Notes: generated by a model not told the origin, from the sequence alone. A stretch of 27,363 nucleotides of DNA from JBOGZD01 sp050697155 (GCA_050697155.1 JBOGZD010000026.1:1-27363); one strand, 5' to 3'; positions 1 through 7,584 are shown, counted from the first letter of the stretch. Made by a program: numbers and translations.

Positions 1-3
1 CGG

Positions 4-468
4 CTAGCACGCCGGGCACTCGGCCGATCTCAGCGCCCGCAACGCCGACGTCGGGGTGAGCGCGGCGTGGACCTCGGTGCCGCCCTCGGGCCGGTGCAGG
101 AAGCGGACGTCGTCGGCGAGCGCGGCGATCAGCAGCAGTCCCATGCGGCCACTGCCGTCGGGATCTGCCGGCCGCGGCCGGAAGCCCTCGCCCCGGTCGC
201 GGACGACGATCTCGAACCCGTCGTCGCGGGCCTTAGCGGCGATCTCCACCGGCCCCGGGCGGCCCTGCGTGTAAGCGTGGCGGGTGGCGTTGGTGAACGC
301 CTCGGTGACCACGACCTCGGCCGACGTCCTCACCGCCTCGTCGACGCCCAGGCGGTGGGCGAGCTCGGCGATCGCGTGGCGGGCGACCGCCGCGTTCTCG
401 GGATTGGGCTCGAGCGTCAGGCTGAGCGAGTCAGGTGCTCTTGCGGCGGCGGTGTCGGTCCCGGCCAT
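4..468 (-). CDS. RsbW-like anti-sigma factor / serine kinase (HATPase_c)
   Basis: A 154-residue GHKL-type ATPase domain protein, predicted to bind a sigma-B/F-type factor and to phosphorylate a STAS antagonist on serine. The N-box is visible as TEAFTNATRHAY (E56, N60, H64), followed by the G1 box DRGEGF (D91, G93, G95) and the G2-like GRMGLLLI near residues 107-114. The length fits single-domain RsbW/SpoIIAB kinases, with a short extra C-terminal tail ending in two cysteines. The ATG has a GAGGGG ribosome site just upstream. It lies 63 bases downstream of the SpoIIE-type phosphatase gene on the same strand, so the two are probably cotranscribed. The partner sigma factor and STAS protein are plausibly those encoded at 3.3-4.7 kb. 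Family assignment is firm; the partner assignment is inference from proximity. Confidence 0.9.
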   Translation of the reverse strand: MAGTDTAAARAPDSLSLTLEPNPENAAVARHAIAELAHRLGVDEAVRTSAEVVVTEAFTNATRHAYTQGRPGPVEIAAKARDDGFEIVVRDRGEGFRPRPADPDGSGRMGLLLIAALADDVRFLHRPEGGTEVHAALTPTSALRALRSAECPAC

Positions 469-531
469 GTCCCCTCGATACCCACCATGCCCCCGGGCTA
501 TGCCTCCGCGTCACGCTTTGGGGGCGGTCTT

Positions 532-3171
532 TCAGGCGGCCGGGCCGGCCGGCGCGGCGAGCTGCGCCTCGCCGCCCTCGATCCGCGCCGCGCCCTCGGT
601 GCGGCCGAGGACCACCAGCGCCGCGTCGTCCTCGAGCGAGCGGCTGAGGAAGTCCGCAAGGCCCTCGCGCACGCTCGCGACCGCACCGTCGGGGTGGATC
701 GAGCCGGCGAGGTGCCGGCGCAGGCGCTCGGCGCCGAATCGCTGCCCCCGGCTGCGGCGGGCCTCGATCACCCCGTCGGTGTAGAGCACGAGCTGATCGC
801 CGCGTCGCAGCTTGACTGCCACCGGCGGCCACTCGGGATCGTCGACCACCCCGAGCATCGGCCCGGGCTCGCCCACCTCCTCGGTCCTCCCATCGCGCAG
901 CAGCAGGGGCGGCGGGTGACCGGCGAGGTAGATGGCGGCCTCGAGCTCGTCGTCGTCCGCGGCCGATTCCGGCAGCACCAGCATCGCCACCGAGCAGAGC
1001 GCGGCGTCCTCGCGGTCGCGCAGGTTCTCGTCGAGCAGCCGCATGCCGGCGCGCGGGTCGGCGGCGAGCTGCCCGGCGGTGCGGATCGTGTGCCTGGCCT
1101 CCGCCGTGAGCGAGGCAGCCGCGGCACCGCGCCCGGAGACGTCGCCGAGCACCACGGCCCAGCCGCCGTCGACTGCGAACACCTCATAGAAGTCGCCCCC
1201 GACCTCGTTCACCTCTCCCGCGGGCTCGTACATCGTGGCGATCTCCCAGCCGGGGATCGCCGGCAGGCTCGGCGGCAGTAGCTCGCGCTGAAGCGCGTCG
1301 GCGACACGGGCCCGCTCGTCGGCCAGGCGCGCGTTCTCGATCGCGAGCCCCGCCCGCCGGGCGAGCTCGATCGCCGTCTCGAGGTCGTCGTCGTCGAAGA
1401 CCCGCGAGCCCTTGCCGTTGACGAGGGCGAGCGCCCCGACGACCCTGCCGCCCGCGTGCATCGGGGCGATGATCGCCGAGCCGGCGTCGGACTCGCGCAT
1501 CAGCCGCAGATGCTCGTCGTCCACCGCGACCTTCTCGATCAGCTCGTCGGACATCGTCGCCAGCTGTGCGGCGTCGTTGCGGATCGCTGCGCCGATCCCG
1601 GCCTCGTCGTCGATCCGCACCGGATAGCGCTCGCGCAGCTCGATCGCCGCGCGCCGTCGCTCATCGTCTCCGGCGGCGATCGCGAGCTGCTCGATCAGCC
1701 CGTCGTCGCGCTGCATGTTGACCGAGCACCAATCGGCGAACTCGGGCACCAGCAGGTCCGGCACCGACTCGAACGTGCGGCGATAGTCCTCGGGGTGGCC
1801 CAGCAGCTCTCCGATACGGGCGAGCAGCCGCTGTGAGAACTCGGCCCGCTTCACGTCGGTGACGTCCTCGATCGCGGTGACCGAGAACAGGATCCCGCCG
1901 TCGGTTCCCTCGACTGGGCGCGCCCGGGTTCGGTACCACCGTTCGCGGCCGGTGGCCCGCTCGGTGACCCGCAGCGTGAGCTCGCCCGCCTCCTCTCCCC
2001 GCTCGAGCACCCGCCGGCCGGCGAGCGCCTCGGCGCCAAGCTCCGATCCCGCCTCGTCGCGGATCGCGAACCGCTCGCGGATGCTCTCGGTCGGGGTGGC
2101 GACCGCCTCCTCGGAGCTCTCGAACCCGAGCGTCCGCGCCGCGGCCGGATTGGCGAAGACGAGCTCGCCGTCGGCGCCGTGGATCACCACCGCCTCGTCG
2201 AGGATCGACATCACGCTGTCCATCCGGCGCTCGACGCTCTCGAGGTCGGAGAAGAGCCCGGCGTTGTCGAGCGCGAGCGCGATCCGGCTGGCGAGGATCT
2301 GGGCGAACTGGAGGTCGTCGGAGGAGTAGCGCCGGCCCGACCAGGCCGAGATCAGGGTCAGGGCGCCGAGATTGCGGTCGCGCGCGGCGATCGGGACGGT
2401 CACCGACGAGCGCACGTCGAGCGAGAGCAGGAACTCGAGGTCATCGGGCGACTGCGCCATCCGGCGCAGGTCCTCCTCGCGCATGCGCGGCATCCAGCGC
2501 GGGATGTGGCGCCAGCTGCGATCGCCGGCGACCAGCCACCGGGGGAGGCTCGGCGGCTGCGCCATGAGCGCGCGCTCGACCTCCTCGGCGTCTTCGCGGC
2601 CGCGGGCGCGCACAGCGAGGCGGTTCGTGCGACCGTCGTGGATCGCGTCGACCATGCAGAGGTCGGCCACCCCCGGGACGAGCACGTCGACCACCCGCCG
2701 CAGGGTCTCGGGCAGCGGCAGCGAGCCGTCGGCGACCTCGCCGACGGCGTCGAGCAGGCTCAAGCGCCCGGCTCGGGCCTTGCCGCGCTCGCGGGTCCAG
2801 GAGCTGGCGACCGCGAACAACGTCGCGCCGCCGATCACGACCAGGCGTATGACGTAGCCCTCGCTGCCGGTGTTCATGTTCCACTCGCCGCTGCCGGCGG
2901 CGGCCGCCAAGGCGAGCAGCCCGACCGTCAGCGTCGCCAGGGGGCCACCGACCAGCGCGGTGAGGAACGGAGCGGCGACGTAGAGCCCGACGAGCGCCGA
3001 AGAGGAGTGGTCGAGCAGCACGTCGGCGGCGACCAGGGCGCCGAGAGCCCCGACGCCGACCAGCAGGGCCGAGGACGAAGCTCGGGTCGGCCGATCCGGC
3101 TCGGCGGCTCCCGCCGCTGTGGTGATCGATCGCTCCATAGTCGCGCCGGCCGCGCCATGCGGCCCCCGCAC
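532..3171 (-). CDS. Membrane-anchored GAF-PAS-GAF SpoIIE/RsbU-type PP2C phosphatase
   Basis: A large sensor phosphatase predicted to dephosphorylate a STAS anti-anti-sigma protein in response to a signal. Reading from the GTG at 3171: hydrophobic segments at about 33-125, a first GAF domain about 135-305, a PAS domain about 315-440 (ANPAAARTLGF), a second GAF about 445-615, and a SpoIIE catalytic domain about 620-858. Metal-binding PP2C signatures are VGGDFYE (658-663), GDVSGRG (676-682) and LYTDGVIEA (796-804). An ATG at 3138 (12th codon) is an alternative start; neither start has a strong ribosome site. It precedes the RsbW-like gene and is divergent from the STAS gene, as expected of a partner-switching module. 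The signal sensed by the GAF/PAS domains cannot be told from sequence. Confidence 0.92.
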   Translation of the reverse strand: MRGPHGAAGATMERSITTAAGAAEPDRPTRASSSALLVGVGALGALVAADVLLDHSSSALVGLYVAAPFLTALVGGPLATLTVGLLALAAAAGSGEWNMNTGSEGYVIRLVVIGGATLFAVASSWTRERGKARAGRLSLLDAVGEVADGSLPLPETLRRVVDVLVPGVADLCMVDAIHDGRTNRLAVRARGREDAEEVERALMAQPPSLPRWLVAGDRSWRHIPRWMPRMREEDLRRMAQSPDDLEFLLSLDVRSSVTVPIAARDRNLGALTLISAWSGRRYSSDDLQFAQILASRIALALDNAGLFSDLESVERRMDSVMSILDEAVVIHGADGELVFANPAAARTLGFESSEEAVATPTESIRERFAIRDEAGSELGAEALAGRRVLERGEEAGELTLRVTERATGRERWYRTRARPVEGTDGGILFSVTAIEDVTDVKRAEFSQRLLARIGELLGHPEDYRRTFESVPDLLVPEFADWCSVNMQRDDGLIEQLAIAAGDDERRRAAIELRERYPVRIDDEAGIGAAIRNDAAQLATMSDELIEKVAVDDEHLRLMRESDAGSAIIAPMHAGGRVVGALALVNGKGSRVFDDDDLETAIELARRAGLAIENARLADERARVADALQRELLPPSLPAIPGWEIATMYEPAGEVNEVGGDFYEVFAVDGGWAVVLGDVSGRGAAAASLTAEARHTIRTAGQLAADPRAGMRLLDENLRDREDAALCSVAMLVLPESAADDDELEAAIYLAGHPPPLLLRDGRTEEVGEPGPMLGVVDDPEWPPVAVKLRRGDQLVLYTDGVIEARRSRGQRFGAERLRRHLAGSIHPDGAVASVREGLADFLSRSLEDDAALVVLGRTEGAARIEGGEAQLAAPAGPAA

Positions 3172-3201
3172 GAATCTACCGCCTGCGCGGGCCGCGAGTT
3201 A

Positions 3202-3217
3202 AACGAACGCATTCGTT
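3202..3217. promoter_or_regulatory. Short inverted repeat in divergent promoter region
   Basis: AACGAA and TTCGTT arms flank a four-base CGCA spacer in the gap between the divergent phosphatase and STAS genes. This AT-richer patch may be an operator or part of a promoter. No convincing GTTT/GGGTAT pair is seen here, so sigma-B control of these two genes is not supported by this gap. Confidence 0.3.
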
Positions 3218-3306
3218 CCTGCACTAATATCCGGCCGGCGTGCGCCGTGGCCGGCGCCGGAGCCCATCACTCGCCGTATCCGAAGCCGCTTGGAGAACCA
3301 GCAAGG

Positions 3307-3669
3307 TTGAACGTCGCTTTCAGAGTCGAGGCGGACTCGAGTGCCGATCTGCATACCGTCAGCGTCTTCGGCGAGCTCGACCAGGCGACCGCGCCGCAGC
3401 TTCGCTCGGCGCTGGGCGACGCGCTCGACGCGCCTCAGAAGCCGGTGCTCGTCGACCTCACGGACTGCGGCTTCATCGACTCGACCGGGCTCAGCCTGCT
3501 GGTCGAGGCAAAGCGCCGGCTCGCCGAGGACGACCGGCGGTTCGCCGTGTGCTGCCCCGATGACGACGTCCGCCGGCTTCTCGAGCTGACCGGTATCGAC
3601 GAGGCGGTCGGGCTCTTCGACAGCAAGGACGAGGCGATCACGGTGCTCAGCGACGGCTCGGCCGGCTGA
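3307..3669 (+). CDS. STAS-domain anti-sigma factor antagonist (RsbV/SpoIIAA-like)
   Basis: A 120-residue single STAS domain, predicted to sequester the RsbW-like kinase when unphosphorylated and so free the sigma factor. The signature FIDSTGLSLLVEA carries the expected phospho-acceptor region (Ser59/Thr60), and the strand-helix pattern VSVFGELDQATAPQLRSAL is typical. The start is inferred as TTG at 3307, preceded by GGAG at 3292-3295, because the conserved domain begins directly after it and the frame upstream runs back into the opposite-strand phosphatase gene. It is divergent from the phosphatase/kinase pair and convergent with the sigma gene. Family assignment is very likely; the start is less certain. 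Confidence 0.88.
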   Translation: MNVAFRVEADSSADLHTVSVFGELDQATAPQLRSALGDALDAPQKPVLVDLTDCGFIDSTGLSLLVEAKRRLAEDDRRFAVCCPDDDVRRLLELTGIDEAVGLFDSKDEAITVLSDGSAG

Positions 3670-3736
3670 GCCGGGGACTGTCGGGTCTCGACCAGGCTTC
3701 GGTCGCTAGAGGGCCGAGCGATCCCTCCTGGATCGA

Positions 3737-3752
3737 CCGCGATGCCTCGCGG
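3737..3752. terminator. Hairpin between convergent STAS and sigma genes
   Basis: CCGCGA and TCGCGG arms with a TGCC loop lie two bases beyond the sigma-factor stop codon, in the 85-base convergent gap. There is no T-run. It may serve as a bidirectional terminator, but evidence is limited to the stem. Confidence 0.3.
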
Positions 3753-3754
3753 CG

Positions 3755-4651
3755 CTATGCGGGCGTGGCGACGCGGCGCTCACGACCGCGAGCTTCGCCC
3801 CCGTCCTGCCCCTGGACCGCGGCCAGCAGCTTGCGCAGGGCGCCGCGCATGATCCGCGAGACCTGCATCTGCGAGACGCCGAGCCTGCCGCCGATCTCGT
3901 ACTGGTTCAGGCCGCGGGCGAACTTCAGCCGCAGCACCAGCCACTCGCGGTCATCGAGCCCCGCGACCCGTGCCGCCATCGCCGACTCGACCGAGTCGTA
4001 GCCAAGGTCGGGTTCGCCGATCGTCTCCACCGTCGGGGTCGACTCGTCGTCGTCGCGAAGCTTGGGCACGTCGAGGGAGAGCGTGCGCCGGGCCTCACCC
4101 GCGCGCAGCGCATCGAGGACCTCCTCGTCGGAGACCTCGAGCCGGTCGGCAATCTGGGCGACGGTCGGAAAGCGTCCCTCGCGCTCGGTCAGCTGGGTGA
4201 CCGCGTCGTCGACCTCCATCGTCCGCTCCTGGAGGCTGCGGGGCAGGTGCAGGTTCCAGACGTGGTCGCGGAAATGGCGCCGCAGCTCGCCGAGAATCGT
4301 TGGCACCGCGTAGGCGGTGAACGGCTTGCCCCGCTCGGGGTCGAAGCCGTCGATCGCCTTCACCAGCGCCAGGTTGGCGACCTGGACCAGGTCCTCGAGC
4401 GCCTCGCTGCCCCCGCGGTAGCGCATCGCCAGCGAGCGGGCGAGGGGCATGAACCGGCGCACGAGCTCCTCGCGCAATTCCGCCGAGCGCGATCGCGCGT
4501 AGCGGCGAAGCAGCCTGTTCTCGCGCCGGCGCTGGGCGGCGTCGATCCCGGCCCCCGCCGAATCGGATTCGCCGTGCCCGCGCATTCGGATCGGCACGAC
4601 GCCGGCCTCGCCGGGGAGACCCACCCGAGCTTGGTCGGTGACGCTATCCAT
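3755..4651 (-). CDS. sigB: RNA polymerase sigma factor, sigma-B/F/G family
   Basis: A 298-residue group 3 sigma factor. Region 2 lies at about 62-135 (EDLVQVANLALVKAIDGFDPERG, then FTAYAVPTILGELRRHFRD). Region 3 is at about 145-200, and region 4 with its helix-turn-helix at about 226-277 (NQYEIGGRLGVSQMQVSRIMRGAL). The PTI.GELRRHFRD signature is characteristic of the stress/sporulation sigma-B/F/G group. The ATG is preceded by GGAGG at a good distance. A GTTT-N17-GGGTAT element at 4801-4827 faces the gene, consistent with autoregulation. The kinase, antagonist and phosphatase encoded just beyond are its likely regulators. The symbol is used for the family only; sigF would be equally apt in mycobacterial naming. 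Confidence 0.93.
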   Translation of the reverse strand: MDSVTDQARVGLPGEAGVVPIRMRGHGESDSAGAGIDAAQRRRENRLLRRYARSRSAELREELVRRFMPLARSLAMRYRGGSEALEDLVQVANLALVKAIDGFDPERGKPFTAYAVPTILGELRRHFRDHVWNLHLPRSLQERTMEVDDAVTQLTEREGRFPTVAQIADRLEVSDEEVLDALRAGEARRTLSLDVPKLRDDDESTPTVETIGEPDLGYDSVESAMAARVAGLDDREWLVLRLKFARGLNQYEIGGRLGVSQMQVSRIMRGALRKLLAAVQGQDGGEARGRERRVATPA

Positions 4652-4733
4652 TGGTCCTCCGTTCGTCGCTCTGCGTCGATGCGACGGACCGCCGGCCCCC
4701 TTTGAGCACTCAGGCCCTGGTTGAGCGGGGCGG

Positions 4734-4751
4734 CCTGATCTTTCGATCAGG
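4734..4751. promoter_or_regulatory. Perfect inverted repeat in the sigma-gene leader
   Basis: CCTGATC and GATCAGG (seven-base arms, TTTC loop) lie about 85 bases upstream of the sigma ATG. This is downstream of its predicted sigma-B-type promoter, hence inside the predicted leader RNA. It could be an operator or a leader hairpin; no partner can be assigned. Confidence 0.4.
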
Positions 4752-4800
4752 TGACAACCTCAGTGCCGCGGCGCGCCACCGAAGCCCCGTCGGCCGGTCC

Positions 4801-4827
4801 ATACCCCCGCCACACCGGGATCGAAAC
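4801..4827 (-). promoter_or_regulatory. Sigma-B/F-type promoter of the sigma-factor gene
   Basis: Read on the minus strand, GTTT (4827-4824) and GGGTAT (4806-4801) are separated by 17 bases. This matches the GTTT-N14-17-GGGTAT pattern known for actinobacterial sigma-B/sigma-F. Transcription would start near 4793, leaving a leader of about 140 bases before the ATG. It implies positive autoregulation of the sigma gene. Confidence 0.65.
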
Positions 4828-4935
4828 ATCCACCGGACCGCCGCGCCGCCGGCCGCGAGCAGCCTGCTTGCCGACGGGGCCGCGTTCGGGGCTAATCTCG
4901 CGTCCTGGCCGGCGGGATGCCGGAGGGGGCGCACG

Positions 4936-4960
4936 GGTTCGCCGCGCCCCGAGCGGGTAG
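4936..4960 (+). promoter_or_regulatory. Weak sigma-B-like promoter candidate
   Basis: GGTTC (4936-4940) and GGGTAG (4955-4960) are spaced by 14 bases and face the universal-stress-like gene at 5007. Both boxes differ from consensus by one base. The call rests partly on the stress-type context. Confidence 0.3.
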
Positions 4961-5006
4961 TGATTCGCTTGATGTGAGGCACGTGGGTAGCGACGGAGGC
5001 TGAGCG

Positions 5007-5621
5007 CTGACCGAGCTCAAGCCGGCGACACTCCCCTTCATAGTCGCCGCGATCGTCCTTCCGGTCGTCGCCGGCTTTGCCCTCGCGGGACCGGTGCTCG
5101 GGCTTGCCCTCGGCTTCGTCGTCGCCGCCGCGATCGTGGTGATCGCGGCGCGCCAGCGCCCTCGCGGGCCGATCGAGACGGCCACGGCGACCGACTCCCG
5201 CCGCCACGTGCTCGTCGTTCTCAGCCGGGAGCTTGACGATCCGGCCGCGATCGATCGCATCAAGGCAGAGATCGCCCTGGACCGGGCCGACGGCGGTGCG
5301 GAGGTGCTGGTGCTGGCGCCGGCCAAGAGCCGTCTGCTCGACCGCTGGGCCACCGACGTGGGGCCCGCGCGGCAGGAGGCGCAGCGCAAGCTCGTCGTCA
5401 GCGTCGCCTCGCTGGGCAAGGCGGATGTCTCAGCGGAGGCCGCGGTCGGCGATCAGGACATCGTTCAGGCGGTCGAGGACCAGCTGCGAGGCTTCCCGGC
5501 GGACGAGGTGATCCTGGTCACTGGCGGCCGAGGCGAGGACCCCGAGGGCGACCGGGCGGCGGCGGAGCTGGACGAGCGCCTCCAGCAGCGCTTCTCGCGA
5601 ATCGTCCTCGATCGCGGGTGA
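5007..5621 (+). CDS. Two-TM protein with universal-stress-like cytoplasmic domain
   Basis: The conserved frame extends upstream of the first conventional start (GTG 5094) to a stop at 5001. In that extension a CTG at 5007, eight bases after GGAGG (4994-4998), begins a sensible N-terminus (M-TELKPATLPFIVAA). The result is a 204-residue protein with two closely spaced hydrophobic helices at about 9-25 and 29-46. A soluble alpha/beta domain follows (RRHVLVVLSREL, AEVLVLAPA, VGDQDIVQAVEDQL, ADEVILVTGG), similar to universal-stress-like domains found in actinobacteria. No catalytic motif is seen. It sits next to the sigma-B gene with a weak sigma-B-like promoter, so a stress-related role is plausible but unproven. 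Confidence 0.75.
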   Translation: MTELKPATLPFIVAAIVLPVVAGFALAGPVLGLALGFVVAAAIVVIAARQRPRGPIETATATDSRRHVLVVLSRELDDPAAIDRIKAEIALDRADGGAEVLVLAPAKSRLLDRWATDVGPARQEAQRKLVVSVASLGKADVSAEAAVGDQDIVQAVEDQLRGFPADEVILVTGGRGEDPEGDRAAAELDERLQQRFSRIVLDRG

Positions 5622-5648
5622 CTGATGTGAATAGGCCAAGTCCGGCCC

Positions 5649-5966
5649 TCAGGCCGCGCCCGAGACGACCCTTAGATCGGCGACCAGGTCGGCGAACGCC
5701 TCGGACCGATCCTCGTTGTCGGCGCGCAGGACCGCGGACGGGTGAAACGTTGCCACGGCCGCGGGGGCGAAGTCGACGCTGAGCAGCTCGCCACGCTGCT
5801 TGGTGACCCGGAAGCCGCTGCCCAGCAGCGCCTTTGCCGCCGTCGCGCCGAGGACGGCGACGACGTTGGGGCGCACTCGCTCGAGCTCGGCGTCGAGCCA
5901 TGGGCGGCAGGCCTCGACCTCGAGCTTCGAGGGGGTCTGGTGGATCCGCCGCTGCTCATGTGACCC
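5649..5966 (-). pseudogene. 5'-truncated UdgX-type uracil-DNA glycosylase remnant
   Basis: The minus frame between the stop at 5967-5969 and the stop at 5649 encodes the C-terminal half of a family 4/UdgX-like uracil-DNA glycosylase. It begins within RRIHQTPSKLEVEACRPWL, which resembles the UdgX loop carrying its DNA-linking histidine. It continues through VRPNVVAVLGATAAKALLG, FRVTKQRG and the conserved ATFHPSAVLRA. The N-terminal half expected in this family (GEQPG and FVGPAG motifs, iron-sulfur cysteines) is absent. Directly upstream is the end of an unrelated oxidoreductase gene. There is no ATG; only an internal GTG at 5876 could start a 75-residue peptide. I read this as a deletion remnant rather than a working enzyme. 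Confidence 0.75.
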
Positions 5967-6627
5967 CTACCTCGCGGCTGGCGCTCCAAGCCTGTCGCTC
6001 CAGCGGATGCGTGGCCGGGCCCTCGACGACCTCGCCCAGCGGATCGAAGCGCGAGCCGTGGCAAGGGCAGTCCCAGGTTCGCTCCGCCGCGTTCCAGCGC
6101 ACGATGCAACCGAGGTGCGTGCAGCGGGCGGAGAGCTCGTGCAGCGCGCCGTTCTCGTCGCGATAGACCGCTCGCTGGCCGAGGCCGGCGCCGACGACCC
6201 GTCCCTCGCCGGGATCGATCCCCGTGCGTGACGCACGCCGCAGCCGATCGCCGACGAAGTGGATGCCCGAGACCGCATTGTGCTCGACCAGCCGCTTCGC
6301 CGAGCGCGGTCGCGGCAGCCGGCGCGCGTCGAACGCATCCGGCCAGGGCTGGCCGCCGTCGACGATCGCCTCGGTGAGCATCTCCGCCGCCTCCGAGCCC
6401 ATTGCCAGGCCCCACTTGCGCAGGCCGGTGACGGTCAGCGCGCGGTCGGAGTGAAGCGAGGCCGCGCCGATGTACGGAAGCTGGTCCTCCGGGACGAAGT
6501 CGTGCGCGGCCCAGCGGTGCTCGAGGGACTCGACCGCGAAGCGCTCGCGCGCGTAGCGCTCAAGCGCGCGGAAGCTCTCGGGAGGATCGCCGGAGCCGAC
6601 GCGGTGCGACTGGCCGCCGACCATCAC
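5956..6627 (-). CDS. C-terminal part of FAD/Rieske oxidoreductase (frameshifted gene)
   Basis: This frame continues the FAD oxidoreductase of 6624-7517. It holds the end of the DAO-type fold (GGQSHRVGSGDPPESF, AAHDFVPEDQLPYIG, TGLRKWGLAMGSEAA) and a C-terminal Rieske [2Fe-2S] domain. The Rieske ligand pattern is intact: C169-T-H171 and C187-PC-H190 (CTHLGC and CPCHGS). Homologous proteins are single chains of about 500 residues, and the Rieske domain has no reason to stand alone here. The nominal GTG start at 6627 overlaps the upstream stop by four bases (GTGA). Translational coupling could in principle make a split enzyme, but a one-base deletion is the simpler reading. Confidence 0.8.
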   Translation of the reverse strand: MMVGGQSHRVGSGDPPESFRALERYARERFAVESLEHRWAAHDFVPEDQLPYIGAASLHSDRALTVTGLRKWGLAMGSEAAEMLTEAIVDGGQPWPDAFDARRLPRPRSAKRLVEHNAVSGIHFVGDRLRRASRTGIDPGEGRVVGAGLGQRAVYRDENGALHELSARCTHLGCIVRWNAAERTWDCPCHGSRFDPLGEVVEGPATHPLERQAWSASREVGVT

Positions 6628-7517
6628 AGCTCCCCCTCGCCGTAGGGGATCGCGCGCAGCGAGCGCGCCGGCGACTCGGTGCTCAGGTACATCCCCCGCG
6701 GGACCTGTCCGGCGATGCGCATTGACAGCGCGTAGGAGCGCTGCGGCTCGGCGCGGGCGAAGAGGCCACCGCGGTCGAGGAAGGGTAGGTGGGTGGCGAC
6801 CACGATCCGATCCGCGTCGACCTTGTGCCCGGTATCCGTTGCGAGCGTTCCGCCCGCGACCCCTGTCGCCCGCGTGTGCTCGTAGATCAGCCCCTCCTCA
6901 GAGCGCTCGATCTCGGCGGCCAGCGCCGCGAGGTAGCGAACCGGATCGAACTCGGCCTGATTCGAGAAGCGAACGGCGGCGGCGATCTCGAACGGAAGCT
7001 CGGATTCCTCGACGTAGCCGGCAGGCAGGCCCGCCGCCGAGGACGCCTCGACCTCGTCCTCGATCTCGCCGCGCCGGGACGGATCCTCGGTGTAGGTGTG
7101 GTTCGCCCGGCGACGGAAGTCGCAGTCGATCTCGAGCTCGTCGACGAGTCCGGCGACCAGCTCGAGCCCGCGCTCGTTGGCGCGGCCGTACTCGGCGGCC
7201 ACCTCCGCGCCGTGGCGGGATCTCACCGACGCGTAGGTGAGCCCGTGCAGCGACGTGAGCTTGGCCGTCGTGTTCCCGCTCACCCCGTGTGCGATTCGGC
7301 GCCCTTCGAGCACCGCCACCCGAACGCCGGCGCGCCGAAGCAGCAATGCGGCGGTGAGTCCGACTATCCCGGCGCCGACAACCGCGGCCTCGACCGCCAG
7401 GTCGCGATCGAGCTCGGGGCGCTCCGGCAGCGTGGTTCGCTCGAGCCACGGGGACATCCGGCGGCCAGGCAATCCTTCAGTCCGCGAAAGGCCGCAATTT
7501 GCGTACGTCCTGGACAT
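6624..7517 (-). CDS. N-terminal part of FAD-dependent oxidoreductase (frameshifted gene)
   Basis: A DadA/glycine-oxidase-like FAD protein. The dinucleotide-binding motif GAGIVGLTAALLL lies at 48-60, followed by the FAD-ribose acidic end VAVLEGRR and HGVSGNTTAKLTSLHGL, a segment typical of the FAD/Rieske fusion family. The frame stops at 6624 after IPYGEGEL. Homologues normally run on without a break into an MVGGQSHR segment, which here lies one frame away. A single missing base between the leucine codon and TGATGG restores the join. The ATG at 7517 lacks a ribosome site, and an in-frame ATG at 7454 (MSPWLERT) looks a more natural start. The substrate is unknown. Confidence 0.82.
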   Translation of the reverse strand: MSRTYANCGLSRTEGLPGRRMSPWLERTTLPERPELDRDLAVEAAVVGAGIVGLTAALLLRRAGVRVAVLEGRRIAHGVSGNTTAKLTSLHGLTYASVRSRHGAEVAAEYGRANERGLELVAGLVDELEIDCDFRRRANHTYTEDPSRRGEIEDEVEASSAAGLPAGYVEESELPFEIAAAVRFSNQAEFDPVRYLAALAAEIERSEEGLIYEHTRATGVAGGTLATDTGHKVDADRIVVATHLPFLDRGGLFARAEPQRSYALSMRIAGQVPRGMYLSTESPARSLRAIPYGEGEL

Positions 7518-7537
7518 CTAGGAATCCATGCGAAGGG

Positions 7538-7563
7538 GTTTTCAATCACGCCTCAGCGGGTAT
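7538..7563 (+). promoter_or_regulatory. Sigma-B-type promoter facing a gene-free stretch
   Basis: GTTT (7538-7541) and GGGTAT (7558-7563) are spaced by 16 bases on the plus strand. No plus-strand gene follows before the minus-strand csbD-like gene. Any transcript starting near 7570 would meet two hairpins, at 7585-7621 and 7664-7692. The boxes match consensus exactly; the product is unknown. Confidence 0.5.
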
Positions 7564-7584
7564 CAGCGCCGCGGGATCAGGGCC

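Larger units (their letters stand above)
4652..5006. other. Divergent regulatory gap without a gene
   Basis: This gap separates the minus-strand sigma gene from the plus-strand two-TM protein gene. It holds two candidate stress promoters and one hairpin, listed separately. Opposite-strand frames that cross it have arginine-rich, low-complexity translations and no recognisable domain, so no gene is called. Confidence 0.6.

Noticed and set aside
478..483. GGGTAT on the minus strand just upstream of the RsbW-like ATG as a sigma-B promoter
   Set aside because: No GTTT or near match lies 14-17 bases upstream, and the box is too close to the start codon; treated as chance.
67..1281. 404-residue plus-strand open frame
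   Set aside because: Antisense to the RsbW-like and phosphatase genes, whose domains are unmistakable; no recognisable motif of its own.
5672..6415. 247-residue minus-strand frame overlapping the Rieske part and the udgX remnant
   Set aside because: Arginine/alanine-rich out-of-frame translation; both flanking real frames carry conserved motifs instead.
5956..6627. The missing N-terminal half of UdgX being present in another frame (simple frameshift)
   Set aside because: The upstream DNA encodes the FAD/Rieske protein in its own frame; no UdgX N-terminal motifs were seen in any frame there.
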